Source of the DNA: Eremomyces bilateralis CBS 781.70
Taxonomy: Eukaryota; Ascomycota; Dothideomycetes; Eremomycetales; Eremomycetaceae
Assembly (NCBI RefSeq): GCF_010015585.1
Contig: NW_022985093.1
Location: 236,254-300,253, forward strand
DNA: 64,000 bases
Reading direction: 5' to 3'
Part shown: positions 24,850 through 35,651 of the stretch, piece after piece
Layout of the letters: every line of letters starts with the position of its first letter
Numbering within the stretch: position 1 is the first letter of the stretch
Notes under the pieces: model-generated
Seen by the model: only the letters and a program-made list of their open reading frames with translations
Databases searched by the model: none
What the model was told of the DNA's origin: nothing
Program-made: the position numbers and the translations under genes

Positions 24850-24956
24850 TCCACTTGCGGAAGAAATGTTATCTGACGATCAATGTTCGCGATGGTGTTT
24901 TTGGCGTGAGGTAGATCCCTCTGCAAATGGACAGTATTATCCTGTTATCCCTGCTA

Positions 24957-26004
24957 TCATTTGTATACCCGAAGAGTGTGAGCGTTCTCATCAATCTCAT
25001 GGTCCGCTTCCGTGTATGCCGATTGACGGAACCTGGCTCTGGTTTCCGTCGTATTCACTGGCGTGTCGCCTGGCTTCCACGGAGCCGGACCAGGGATTTT
25101 GAAGACCTGCCAAATATCAGAAGAGTCCAACCTATAAGTTGGGTGTCAGCACATACCGATTGATCACCGCTGGCGATATCAATACTGAGCGAAGAACCTA
25201 AGTCGAGTGAGAACCATCTGTATTGATCTAATTTGAACTAGACACGAACCATTTTGTTCATAGAGCCCAGGGAGCGACACCCTCACATGATCTGGAGCAA
25301 TCCCGGCTTCGCTGTAGTTTCGACTCATGTAGGCGAGCTGTCCGCAATACGGGTAGAACTGAGGACCCGCTCCATTCGAATTGCCGAGAATGACGACCTC
25401 ATGTCGGATGAGGTAACCCCCGTCTGGCATTCCGGCGGGGATGGTGCTTATGAATGAATTGTTCCTCTCCGCGAGGGCTCCTGGAGCCCATCCCCCTTTT
25501 GCAACTGTCCCAGTAAGCAACCCCGACTCGGCGACCTTGAACCACTTCGCTCTTGTCGGTCGGAACGTTGCGCAAGCCGTGCGACCGCCACATTCTGTCA
25601 TCCACACTGTGATGAAGCCAGACTTGTCCGCCCATGGAGGAGCATTGAAATGTGCGGTAATTTCTTCACCACCCTCGACAATAGTGGATTCGTACTGGGA
25701 ACCACCAGGGTTGTTGCAGGGTAAGTATCGACTATTGGGGTCTGTAATTGGCTCGTCGGCCCATGATCGCTGCATGGAGGTTTCCAGGTCGTTGTTCATT
25801 TCTTTGAACCAGCTACGGGAACTGTTTAGCGGCCGGCCTCTGTTAGAGGTCAAGATGCGTACCCATGGTGCCATACACCGGTTATCGTATATCCGTCTAG
25901 TACCGTTTAGCGGAAAAGCATGGGCAGGCTTAAGAAGACTTGCCAATTTGACCTTGAGCCACGGCTGCCGTAGCGAACGCAAACAACAGACTTATACTCC
26001 TCAT
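24957..26004 (-). CDS. AA9-like (lytic polysaccharide monooxygenase fold) secreted protein, apparently without the copper-binding histidine brace
   Basis: Four exons (26004-25953, 25896-25863, 25821-25246, 25131-24957) give 278 residues; introns are 56, 41 and 114 bases and all phases agree. A signal peptide (MRSISLLFAFATAAVA) is followed by QDGYTITGVWHHG. AA9 features are SFISTIPAGMPDGGYLIRHE, GAGPQFYPYCGQL and a C-terminal VFKIPGPAPW. Active AA9 enzymes bind copper with the N-terminal His and a second His in a DHxGP-like motif. Here the mature N-terminus would be Gln, and the matching segment reads PPWADKSGFITVW without His. The later His (LIRHE) and the Gln and Tyr of QFYP remain. The protein is therefore probably not an oxidative enzyme but a carbohydrate-binding or other derivative. 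A different first exon could change the N-terminus. Confidence 0.78.
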
Positions 26005-27256
26005 GACAGCGTTTACGTAGTGTAGCAATTTGTGTGAGATGTAGAACGGTATATACTTGGAATGAGAGGAATACTGGAGATTCAGAAAGGAGAAGATAGA
26101 CAGGTTGAGCCTCGACTAAATACGTCGACGCATGCCGAAAGATAGAGGAGTACTTTCCATTCCGAAGTATATCATCCAGTATATCATCCACAGGGTAATA
26201 TCGGACAGTAGGGCAGCAGGTCAGGATAGTAGCGAATACCAAGCTTCAGTCAAGAGATCTGCAGAAGTTCTTGAAGCTTCATTGTTGAAAGTCGGACGGG
26301 ATTCCAACAGAACTGGCCAAAGCAAGCTGCAATGATATAAACACGATAGAGATGGACAAATAGACCGGGGAGAAGCTGGATCAGGAAATGCAATGGCCAA
26401 TAGAGATGACATCTTCGTTTAACCTCTCGGAACTTGTAGTTGATCAGTACCCTAAATGAAACACCGTAGAGTGATATCGTCAACCCTACACAGCAAGATC
26501 GAGGTTCATCAGTGTATAAATGCATGTTGGCGAGCCTTGAAATTAAGCTTATATTTGCACTCTCTAGCCCACCAATCGCACCCATAGGGTGGACGTCCAG
26601 TTGTCGGTGGAATCTGCCATCCAGAACATTTATGGCAAGGAATGAAGCACTCCTTATGACTTGATGATCAGCTGGCGGCCTTCGTGAGCCTTAGGAGAGA
26701 AACATAAGATCAACGACTAGAATTGATGAAAACGATTGGATATTGAAGCATTGAACTTAGAAGAAACAGATTGTCCACAACAACGAATATGTCGGCACGA
26801 TAGGGAGCAGGAACATATACGTATCTATTCCCAAATGTACCTCACCTCCCAAAATGCGTACAAGTGAGGATTGCAACACATAGAGACATTGGAGATCCTT
26901 CTTTCTAATGTTTAGAATGAACAATATCTGGAAAATAATGTAAATTGTTCTTGGCGTTGTGTGAATGTTGATTTCAACAAACAAATAATAAATGCCTAAC
27001 TGCCTGAGGCATAAATATGCCATGTGACTGATCGGAGGTCATGTGATTGATTGGATGAGATTTACCGAGCATCCGATTGGCTGCGGTGACGTCGATTTCA
27101 AAGAGCCGCATCCGCAGTGACTGTTAATATGTGATTGTTAATACACCGTACATGTCGCCTATTCATCTTTGATCACGGCATCTTGTAATGTCATTGATGA
27201 ACGATCACTTATACCAATTTCATTCCTAACACCTCATCGACCGAACATCGAAAATC
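26005..27256. promoter_or_regulatory. AT-rich divergent intergenic region, 1.25 kb
   Basis: This lies between the AA9-like gene (minus) and ISA1 (plus). It is AT-rich, especially 26400-27160, and has no credible coding frame. It should hold the promoters of both genes. Otherwise nothing is recognised. Confidence 0.4.
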
Positions 27257-28135
27257 ATGTCGATTCCACGCTCCGCCGCTCCCATGCTCACCCGACTATC
27301 ACGAGCCGCCTCCTCCATCTCATCACGATCCATCCCGACCTCAATAATGTTCCGCTGCCCACGCTGTTCTCCCTTACGAACATTCACCTCCACCCCCTCC
27401 CTCCACACCTCTCACTCCTCCCGCCGCCAGCTCCAAACCGCCACCGCCTACCACCCCCATTCACTCAGCTCCGACCTCCCCCCGCCCCCAAGGAACACCG
27501 GCGTCCCAGACACCAGCATCGCAGGCGGTGTGCCCGAAACCTCCGGGTCGCGGCCGCCGCGACTGATGCAGAAGCATGGGAACGAAGGAGAACGCCCCAG
27601 CATCAGCGTCACTGAGGGGGAGGCGCAGAAGAGCAAGCCCGTCGTCCGGGAGACGGTCCAGACGGGCGCAGTGGAACCCAGCGCCGCGGCGACATCACCA
27701 GAGGGCCCGAAGTCACAGGAGAAACCGAAGTCCGGAAGACGAAAACTGAGGGCGCGAAAGGCGGCGATTACGTTGTCGCCGGACGCCGTGCAGGCGCTGC
27801 GGGGACTGTTGGACCAGCCGGAACCGAAGCTGATACGGGTTGGTGTGAAGAACCGAGGATGTTCGGGACTGGCGTATCAATTGGAGTACGTCGATAAGCC
27901 GGGAGCATTCGATGAGACGGTCGAGCAAGATGGGGTTAAGGTGTTGGTGGATTCAAAAGCGCTGTTTAGCATTATTGGGAGCGAGATGGATTGGGTGGAG
28001 GATAAATTGAGCGCGCGGTTCGTGTTTAAGAACCCGAATATCAGTGAGTATCTGCCGCCTCCGTGTTCGTGGTCCGTATGCTAACTATTTGAAGCGGAGC
28101 AATGCGGTTGCGGAGAATCTTTTAGCATTGGCTAG
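27257..28135 (+). CDS. ISA1: Mitochondrial iron-sulfur cluster assembly protein Isa1 (A-type carrier)
   Basis: Two exons (27257-28043, 28095-28135) with a 51-base intron give 275 residues. The N-terminus is rich in Arg and Ser (MSIPRSAAPMLTRLSRAASS), a mitochondrial presequence. About 120 low-complexity residues follow. The A-type domain fills the C-terminal third: ITLSPDAVQALRGLL, GVKNRGCSGLAYQLEY, and EQCGCGESF in the short second exon. These provide the three conserved cysteines that bind iron or a cluster. Isa1 works with Isa2 and Iba57 to make [4Fe-4S] clusters for aconitase, lipoate synthase and others. The linker before the domain is long compared with yeast. Confidence 0.93.
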
Positions 28136-28712
28136 ATATACCCTTAAATTAGACAGCAACGAATATCTCCTGCGAAATTATCAGCTTGCATGACGGAGTA
28201 TTGGCACAATCGTGTGGTCGAATTCCGGATAGGATCCCGTATTAATTTTCTGCCGTCCATCGACCATATCCATGATTTATATAATCCCACCACTATTTGT
28301 TCCCGTTTGCGGTTCGGAAATGACTAGACCGGAATGGGCATCCCCCGATCTCGATTGCTTAGCTGTCTATATACGTCAGATACGAGGAAACCATGTCGAC
28401 TCCTAATCTGTCCAGAGGAGCCGAGCTTGATTTAGGGGCAGTTGTACTGGGTGTTTGTGAAGGGGTGCTTTAATTCAACACAAGTAGCGAAGGAGATACC
28501 TTGTGATGAACTATTTCATAGACATTCCAAGTGCATAAGACTCGTTCACCTATAGCCCTAGGACTACGAGAAACACACAAAGTTCATCCTACACGCACAT
28601 GAATGCTTGGGACCGGGTAGTTTGAAAGCGTTGGCGACTTTGCTTCTCCTACAAGTACATACAATAGAAAAGCCGGTCTAGTAAGCCGCGAGCTGCGGAA
28701 TCTACAGATCGC
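28136..28712. other. Convergent 3' region, 577 bases
   Basis: This separates the ends of ISA1 (plus) and the OSCP gene (minus). Nothing else is recognised. Confidence 0.5.
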
Positions 28713-29556
28713 TTAAAGAGTATCTTTCAAGAGCTTGTTCATGCGTGCCATCTTGGCCGACACGCTCACATCAATCGTCCTGTCTCCGATTTCTACCACG
28801 AGACCTCCACGAATGTCAGGGTTCACCTAGCCGCATTAGCCTTGATCCGACGAAAACAGGACGCATGACGACAAACCTTAGAGACCACCTTTAGTCTCTG
28901 GCCTTGCTGAATGTACTGCGACTTGGCAACCGCAGCCTCAAGTTGCTTGAGAACTTTCTGGTCAAGGGGCTGTCGGGCGTTAGCAAATCCGACCGGCTAA
29001 TCATCGATCCGTCACAATCCATACCGCCGCGCTCGTGACAACCAGCTCGACCTCTCCCCGGTAGGCGCTCATCAGTTGCCCGAACTTCTCGCACACAGGC
29101 TCCAACACCCCCAAGCGGTTGTTCTCGGCCAGGGTGATCAAGAAGTTCTTCACGATGTTGTCCTTATCCGCCGACGCGGACTGCTTCTGCAGCTCGGCGG
29201 CGAGCGCCTGCTTATCGCTCGGGGTCAGGGTCGGCGATGCGAGGATGTTCTGCAGCTTGGCGTCCTTCTTCAGGACGGCGGCCAGCGTCTCCAGCGCCTT
29301 CGAGACCGGTTCGAGGGAGGAGGATTTGGCGGCCGCGGTGTACTGCGAATGTTGTCAATGGAGAAGTCCACGATCCAATTGTCGGAGTCTATGGACGTAC
29401 GAGAGCGCTGGCATAGGTTCCATCGATGCCGAACAGGGCGACGGGAGGTTTCGTCGATGGGCCGGACGCGGGCGTGGCGTAGTATCGGACGGAGGCCATT
29501 GGGGCACGAGGCACGCCCGAGCGGACGGCCTGGGTGAAAAGTCGGCGGGACAGCAT
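28713..29556 (-). CDS. ATP5: ATP synthase subunit 5 (OSCP), mitochondrial
   Basis: Four exons (29556-29401, 29342-29025, 28969-28877, 28826-28713) with introns of 58, 55 and 50 bases give 226 residues, the normal size. The presequence is MLSRRLFTQAVRSGVPRAPM. The OSCP/delta domain includes FGIDGTYASALYTAA at the start, NFLITLAENNRL in the middle and the C-terminal signature VNPDIRGGLVVEIGDRTIDV. OSCP links the F1 head to the peripheral stalk of the F1Fo-ATP synthase in the inner mitochondrial membrane. It is divergent from the HMG-CoA lyase gene, with 445 bases between start codons. Confidence 0.96.
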
Positions 29557-30001
29557 CGTGAGAAACGCTGTGAGGGGATGGAAGGGGATGGGAGATGGAG
29601 TGGTTGATGGAAAGAATCAATAGATGGATATTTGACGGAAGCTCTTTCGACGTTGTCGGTTGCCAAGCCTTTAGGAACGCGGCTTTTGCCGGGGAACTTC
29701 CATTGTTCCATACAGCCAACCATACTCCGCACATCCATAGCAACCATACAACTATACAATCAGATACACTCTTATTCATGTTGATTTGATCTCTCTCTGC
29801 TAGTACATGGTCCTGTTTACCCTCCAAATCGAAAGCGATACAAGCCATTGCCTGTTATTGCCTGTTATTGCCTTGGGATTTCAATTCTAGCACCCTCAGA
29901 CTCCGAGAACCCCTCGCTTTAGCCGGACGCAAGGAGGTTCCATGCTTCACTCCGACATTGTTGTTTGAGCGTAACTGCTACCGGAAGTTGTTGTATGCAC
30001 G
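29557..30001. promoter_or_regulatory. Shared divergent promoter of ATP5 and HMG-CoA lyase
   Basis: The 445 bases between the two start codons must drive both mitochondrial genes. A short tandem duplication (TTGCCTGTTA twice) occurs near 29848-29870. No factor site is claimed. Confidence 0.5.
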
Positions 30002-31214
30002 ATGAATGCCGGCTTAGCACGTGTTGGTTCTCGTTACGGGCGGAGAAAGGTAGTCTCGCTCGCCAACGGGGCTCCACGGAGCTTCCCAAGAAGCTTTGCG
30101 AGCATTGCGACTCCAAGCAGCGACGATCATGTCGAGATCATCGAGGTCGGGGCTCGCGATGGGCTACAGAACGAGAAACAGGCGATTCCCTTGGAGACGA
30201 AAATTAAGCTCATAGAACGGTTGGCGCAAACAGGACTGAAGACCATCGAGGTAGGGTCGTTTGTCTCGCCGAAGTGGACACCGCAAGTATGAGATCAAGA
30301 CTTGATGTCAACGCTCGACAGCTCTAACTGCAGACCGCCAGATGGCTAACTCATCCGAAATCCTACAACACGTCTTAGAGACTCCTCCACAATCTCCCCA
30401 TCCCATCTCGTACCAGTTCCTTGTACCCAACCAAAGAGGCTTCGATAATTTCTTGTCCACATATTCTCGGCTGGGCTACGTCTCCAAATCCTCTAATTCA
30501 GAGGAAACTGCCGGGTACGTGGCCAATGACAAACGCTTGCCTTCTGCAATCGGAACCGTAGACGTCTCCCTCTTCACGGCCGCCACCGAATCGTTCACCC
30601 AGAAGAACACAAACTGCAGCATATCCGAATCACTAGACCGCTTCCGCCCGATCGTCACGGCGGCGAAAGCGCTCGGACTTCCCGTCCGGGCATACATCTC
30701 CGTCGCCCTCGGCTGCCCGTACGAAGGACCCGTCGCACCACAAAACGTTTCCGAGCTCGCGATCAATTTGCTGGAAATGGGGGCGGACGAGATCTCCGTG
30801 GCCGACACCACGGGAATGGGAACACCCACGACGACGCGGACGCTCTTGAAAACGCTCAAAGCCGCGGGGATCGAAATGCCGGATATCGCATTGCATTTCC
30901 ATGACACGTATGGACAAGCGTTGCCGAACGCGCTGGTGTCGTTGGAGTATGGCGTGCGGAAGTTCGATGCGGCGGTGGCGGGGTTGGGGGGATGTCCGTA
31001 CAGCCCGGGCGCCACCGGAAACGTCAGTAGCGAGGATTTGGTGTACATGATGGAGAGCCTGGGGGCGCGGACGGGGGTGGATTTGGGGGCGTTGAGTGAG
31101 GTCGGCGACTGGATTAGCCACGAAGTAGGCCGACGGAATGAAAGCAGGGCGGGGAAGGCGCTGCTCGCGAAGAGGAAGAAGAAACTGGAAGAAGCGGCCA
31201 AGTCGAAGTTATGA
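30002..31214 (+). CDS. Hydroxymethylglutaryl-CoA lyase with mitochondrial presequence and C-terminal SKL
   Basis: Two exons (30002-30286, 30342-31214) with a 55-base intron give 385 residues. The N-terminus is Arg/Ser-rich without acids ([20 protein letters not shown]), as in mitochondrial presequences. Catalytic motifs are [12 protein letters not shown] (active-site Arg and Asp), [12 protein letters not shown] (metal-binding His-x-His) and the lyase signature [16 protein letters not shown] with the catalytic Cys. The enzyme splits HMG-CoA into acetyl-CoA and acetoacetate, the last step of leucine breakdown. The last three residues are SKL, a canonical type 1 peroxisomal signal. The human enzyme ends CKL and is found in both organelles; dual targeting here is inferred. 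Confidence 0.94.
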
Positions 31215-31270
31215 TATCCATCAGGGCCTCCATGTGTAACAAAGCACTGGCATTGCTGTTGTTCGTCCGT

Positions 31271-32163
31271 TTATCGGACGTATTTGCTCTGCACCCTGGT
31301 TAGCATCCGTGTCGTTGTAGGATCAAAATGACATCTTACCATGAACCGCTTATGGAAATCCGATCGTAAGAGATCGTTGACAAACTCCGTCTTCTTATTC
31401 CGATCTTCCGTTCCTCGCGCCTGGTTCTTGAACACCACATCGTCATCCCACCGCCGCTTCACCGTGAAGTCGTTCGGGTTCAATAGCGGATTCCCCCTCG
31501 CGATCTCATGCACCCTCTGCTCCTCCTCTTTCTCCGCCTTTTCCGCCTCCTCTCGCGCCGCCTTCTCCGCCCTCTCCTTCCGAATCTGCGCCATCTCCCT
31601 CAACAGTAGCGCCTCCTCATCCTCATCCTCATCGCTCTCCTCGTCACTGTCCTCCTCGCTATCCTCTTCATCCCTATCCAACCCCGCCGCCTCCTCTAAT
31701 ATCGTCCTCCGCCGCTTCGCCTCCGCATCCTCGTCCGCGTCCTCTACATCCGCCTCCCCCACGCCCTCGATCGCCCCGTGCGCGCGTTTCGTGCCGCGTT
31801 CGTCGGCGCCCTCGATCGCATCGCGGTCCGCGCTCGGGACGGGGTGGCCGGACTTCTTCGCTTCGTGGGCGGCTTCGGCTTCGAGGAGCTCCTGGAGGAG
31901 GTCGCGGCGGTTGGTTTCGGTTTCGGTGCCTTGGCCGGGTTGGCTGCGAGGGGGGTTAGGGCGATGGTCAGCTTGAGAGATTTCGGTGACATACCGGTGT
32001 TTGAGGACGGTGTGCGCAGGTAGGAGACGTTGGTGGAATGCGGGACCGCGCTGGGCGTCTTTTCCGCGTGCCTATGGTTCAGGTGTTAGATGTGTTGGGT
32101 GGCTGGCGGTTGGAGGGAGTGTCCACTCACCGGATCAAAGGTGGGTCGATGTGCTGTGGTCAT
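31271..32163 (-). CDS. CWC15: Spliceosome-associated protein Cwc15 (Cwf15)
   Basis: Four exons (32163-32131, 32071-31995, 31943-31340, 31288-31271) with introns of 59, 51 and 51 bases give 243 residues. The first exon is 11 codons (MTTAHRPTFDP) and the last only five codons and the stop (SKYVR). Family hallmarks are the N-terminus TTAHRPTFDPARGKDAQRGP, an acidic middle (DEESDEDEDEEALLLREMAQ), and RRWDDDVVFKNQARG before the end. Cwc15 is a core part of the Prp19-associated complex and sits in the active spliceosome in the nucleus. The last intron uses the second of two nearby AGs; that choice restores the family C-terminus. Confidence 0.93.
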
Positions 32164-32446
32164 TTTGTCGATATAAACCCTCAAGGACGATGAGATCAGG
32201 AAGTTGAAGTCGAAAGGGGGAACGAGGAGCGTGAAAGTGAAATGGTTGAAGATGTAATGAGGAAAGGTGCAATGAGTAAATGAAAGACGAGCGTCGGGTT
32301 GGGTGAAGGAGGACGAGGTCTTGGCATATAAATTTCCAGCGACGACCAACTCCGATCTGCTTCACATAGCTGATGCGCTCTCAATTGTGATTATTGTCGA
32401 TGCAAGAACAATTTTAATATCCTACAATAATTTCCATTCCTCCACC
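32164..32446. promoter_or_regulatory. Shared divergent promoter of CWC15 and RRP45
   Basis: Only 283 bases separate the start codons of two nuclear RNA-processing genes, so their control regions must overlap. Confidence 0.55.
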
Positions 32447-33383
32447 ATGCCTTTAGAACCGAAAATCTCCGTCAATGAGCGCGAATTCCTCCTCGATGCC
32501 CTCCGTCAAAACCTCCGCCTTTCTGGTCGCAAACTCGACGCCCTCCGCCCACTCTCCATAACCTTTGACCCCGACGACTATGGCGTGACCGAAGTGCAAC
32601 TCGGAAAGACTCGGTGACTCCACCAAGCCATGTCCCATCTATAGGGAAAATAAACTAACGTCCTCCAGAATCCGCGCTCACACCCAAACCACCATCACCA
32701 ACCCCCCTCCCTCCCGCCCCTTCGAAGGCACCCTCACCATCACCGCCGAGCTCTCCCCGCTCACCGCCCCCCACTTCGAGCTCGCCCGCCCTTCCGACAC
32801 CGAAGCCCTGCTCTCCCGCCTCCTGGAGAAATCCATCCGCCGCTCCGGCGCCCTGCCCGTCGAGTCCCTCTGCCTCCTCGCCGGCGACAAATGCTTCAAC
32901 CTGCGCGTGACGGTGCACGTGCTGGCCCACGACGGCGGGCTGCCGACGGCGGCATTCGTGGCGGTGCTGGCGAGCCTGATGACGAGCCGGGTGCCGGCGA
33001 CGGAGGTGCGCGGGGGGGAGGTGCAGGTATTCACCGCGGAGGAGCGGGAGGGGGTGCGGTTGCAGCTGGTGCATGTGCCGATCGCGGTGGGGGTGTCGGT
33101 GTTCGATGGGGGTGCGATCGGGGTGGTGGATGCAGATGGGATGGAGGAGCAGGCGCGGGAGGGGGAGGTGGTGGTGGTAGGGAATGAGGTGGGGGAGATT
33201 TGCGGGGTGACGAAGTGGGGAGGGGTGGATGTTGGGGCGGTCGAGTTGGTGGGGATGGTGGAGGAGGCGAGAAAACAGTGTGAGGGCGTGGTGAAGTGGT
33301 TGAAGGGGAAGGTGGAGGAGGAAGAGAAGAGGAGGGCGAAGAGGGACCACGCGGGGGAGCGCAGCGCGGAGAATCAGAGGTGA
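32447..33383 (+). CDS. RRP45: Exosome complex core subunit Rrp45 (RNase PH-like ring)
   Basis: Two exons (32447-32613, 32669-33383) with a 55-base intron give 293 residues. The N-terminus matches Rrp45/EXOSC9: EPKISVNEREFLLDALRQNL, then LRPLSITFDPDDYGVTEVQL and GKTR. The RNase PH fold continues with RPFEGTLTITAELSP, LEKSIRRSGALPVESLCLLA, RVTVHVLAHDGGLPTAAFVA and PIAVGVSVFDGG. In eukaryotes this ring is catalytically dead and feeds RNA to Rrp44 and Rrp6, acting in nucleus and cytoplasm. The C-terminus is a charged helix (KGKVEEEEKRRAKRDH). Rrp42 or Rrp43 are less likely because of the N-terminal match. Confidence 0.88.
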
Positions 33384-34002
33384 ACGGGTATTTGACGCAC
33401 CGGAGGAGACGACACGGACTGATGGCTGTATTGATTCGACCACCATGAACACACCGCACGCGCAAGGACATACCTTCAAGGAAACGCTTGTCGTCTCAAC
33501 ACACTACCAGACTCGCATCGCTGAGAAATGGAGCAGGACGACACTCGGGAATGTTGGTGGCATTAAGATGGGAAACATACCACCAAGGAGAAGAGCAGAG
33601 ATGCGAGTGGTTGTATCTATTATACACAGGACTCCTGGTACCGGCTGAGTATGTTGGACTTCGGCATTTACAATCCGAACGGATTTGGCGGGTCCGCCTC
33701 AGTCCTGCAGCTTAGGCAATCCGACCTGAGGTCGATTCCCGCCGAAGCGATTCCACTCAGGAGTCCATCCTGTTACATCAGTGGAGTATCATTATGCGAC
33801 ATGCGTAACCGTGTTCGACGGAATCCCATTGTCCCATTGTCCCATCGTGTCCATAGTCGTGGTGGTGACCCATATCGATGAATGTGATGCGTTGTCCGCG
33901 AACCGTAATTGAGAGGAGTAACATTCCGTCCCACTCCAAATCGTCTCTCGCGTCCTGGAATCATGTCCCGCTCAAAATCAACCTTTGAATGCCAGCTATC
34001 GC
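33384..34002. other. Convergent 3' region, 619 bases
   Basis: It separates the ends of RRP45 (plus) and the PFK2/FBPase gene (minus). No further feature is seen. Confidence 0.5.
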
Positions 34003-35651
34003 TCAATGACCCGACCCGACGTTTTTCCCCATCGAGTTTCTCTCTTCGTCGGTCGGCTCTGCATGCTTCGCGCTACTTCCCTTTCCCCTCCACGTGCTCA
34101 CCGCCGGGATATCGGCCTTCAATCGCTCCTCGTGGGTGCTGTACGCCTTCGGCGTCAACTTGATTAGCGTGTGTAGTGGGACCTCCATCCACGGACTCTT
34201 TTCTTGCGCGACGTTCATGAAGTACGCGTATATGCACCGCAGGATCGCCTGGTGCGTGACGATCAGGATGTTCTCGCTCCGTTCCAGTTCCATGATGATG
34301 GGTTCCAGCCGGATCACGACGTCGCGGTAGGATTCCCCGCCGAGGTATCGGTAGTTGTATTTGTCCTCGTCGCGGGCCTTGAAGTCTTCCGGGTATTGCT
34401 CTTCGATGTCGGCGTACGTGAGTCCGTCACATACGCCCGAGTCAAGCTCGTCGAGCGCTTTCCATTCGAGTTTCTCGAATGTGAGGAATCGTGCGGTTTG
34501 GATGGTGCGTTTAAGGGTGGAGGTCCAGACGGTTAGTTTGCGGCCGTCCCCGCAACGGCGAACGAGGTCGGGGAGGGAGCGAGCATACGCTTCACCGCGC
34601 TCGGAGATGTCGGCATCACCCCCAATCTTGCCCTCTAGGTTGAACGTCGATTCGCCATGCTGTAGCTCAAATTAGATTGGAAAGATATATAAAACAGACA
34701 GAGGGAAGCTTACCCTCGACAGCCAAATGGACCGCGGCTTGATATGCAGGTTCATCAGATAATACACCACCCGGCTCTGTAGATAGTCCTTGATCTGATT
34801 GATAATCACTCGTTGCCCGACGTCGATCAACTTGACATAGGTCAAATCTAACTCATCCTCATCGATCGTCTCATACACCTTCTCGTAGTTCTGGATCCTC
34901 GCTAGGAAATCCTGCGCCGCAACCTCGGGATCTTGCCCCTTGTAATCTGGGCTCGTCGCCTTGACCTCCCGGATGTTGCTCATGATCAAATCCGGGTCGT
35001 CGCACTTGCTCTCCACGAACATGGTCTGGATGCCCTCGGCTGCGCACCGGTTCTGGATCCACCGTCGCCGTTCTTTGGTGCTGTTCGTGGCGTCGAGGAT
35101 GGCGATCAGGCCGGCGCCTCGCTGGAACCATTTGATCATGTCGTTGACGGCGGCCTCGGCGGCGGCGCGGCGGAGTCGTTCGCCTTCAGGATTGGAGGTG
35201 GCGAAGAAGGATGCGCTGGGGGCGGGGGTTTCAGATCGACGGTACTGACCGACATTGAAAATTTTGGAGGGGATGGATAGCCAGTGGAGATATCGGGTAA
35301 CTATAGGATCCCACGGTTAGCAGCATGACTTGGGAGCCATCTTGAGTGACTGGTATTGCGTATCTTACCTTTCTGTGCGATTAGACTCTTCCCTCGTGCT
35401 GGCAAACCCACCATAACAACGCAGATCCGCGTATCTTCGGCCTGCACACCAACACCGTTAGTCTTCCGATTAGGCCTTATTAAGTCTCCTGTGGGTGTCC
35501 TGGTCATGTTCGATTTGTAGAATTCGCCATCCGGTCCAGAAGGATTCGAGGGGCCTGACCCGACCGCATCCCCATTACCAGGTCCATCCGGGATTCCAGT
35601 GGAATGAGTGACTTTGACAGTCGTGGTTTTGACATCCTCTGGTTGCGCCAT
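34003..35651 (-). CDS. 6-phosphofructo-2-kinase / fructose-2,6-bisphosphatase
   Basis: Three exons (35651-35369, 35300-34714, 34659-34003) with introns of 68 and 54 bases give 508 residues. The start at 35651 has a near-ideal context (GCCACCATGG); an upstream in-frame Met at 35726 is less likely. The kinase domain has a Walker A motif (VGLPARGKS) and LIAILDATNSTKERRRW. The bisphosphatase domain has LSRHGES, split by the second intron and carrying the phospho-His, then GGESYRDV (acidic residue) and ILIVTHQA with the second catalytic His. Both activities look intact. The enzyme makes and removes fructose 2,6-bisphosphate, the signal that balances glycolysis and gluconeogenesis. The first 65 residues are disordered. 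Confidence 0.94.
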
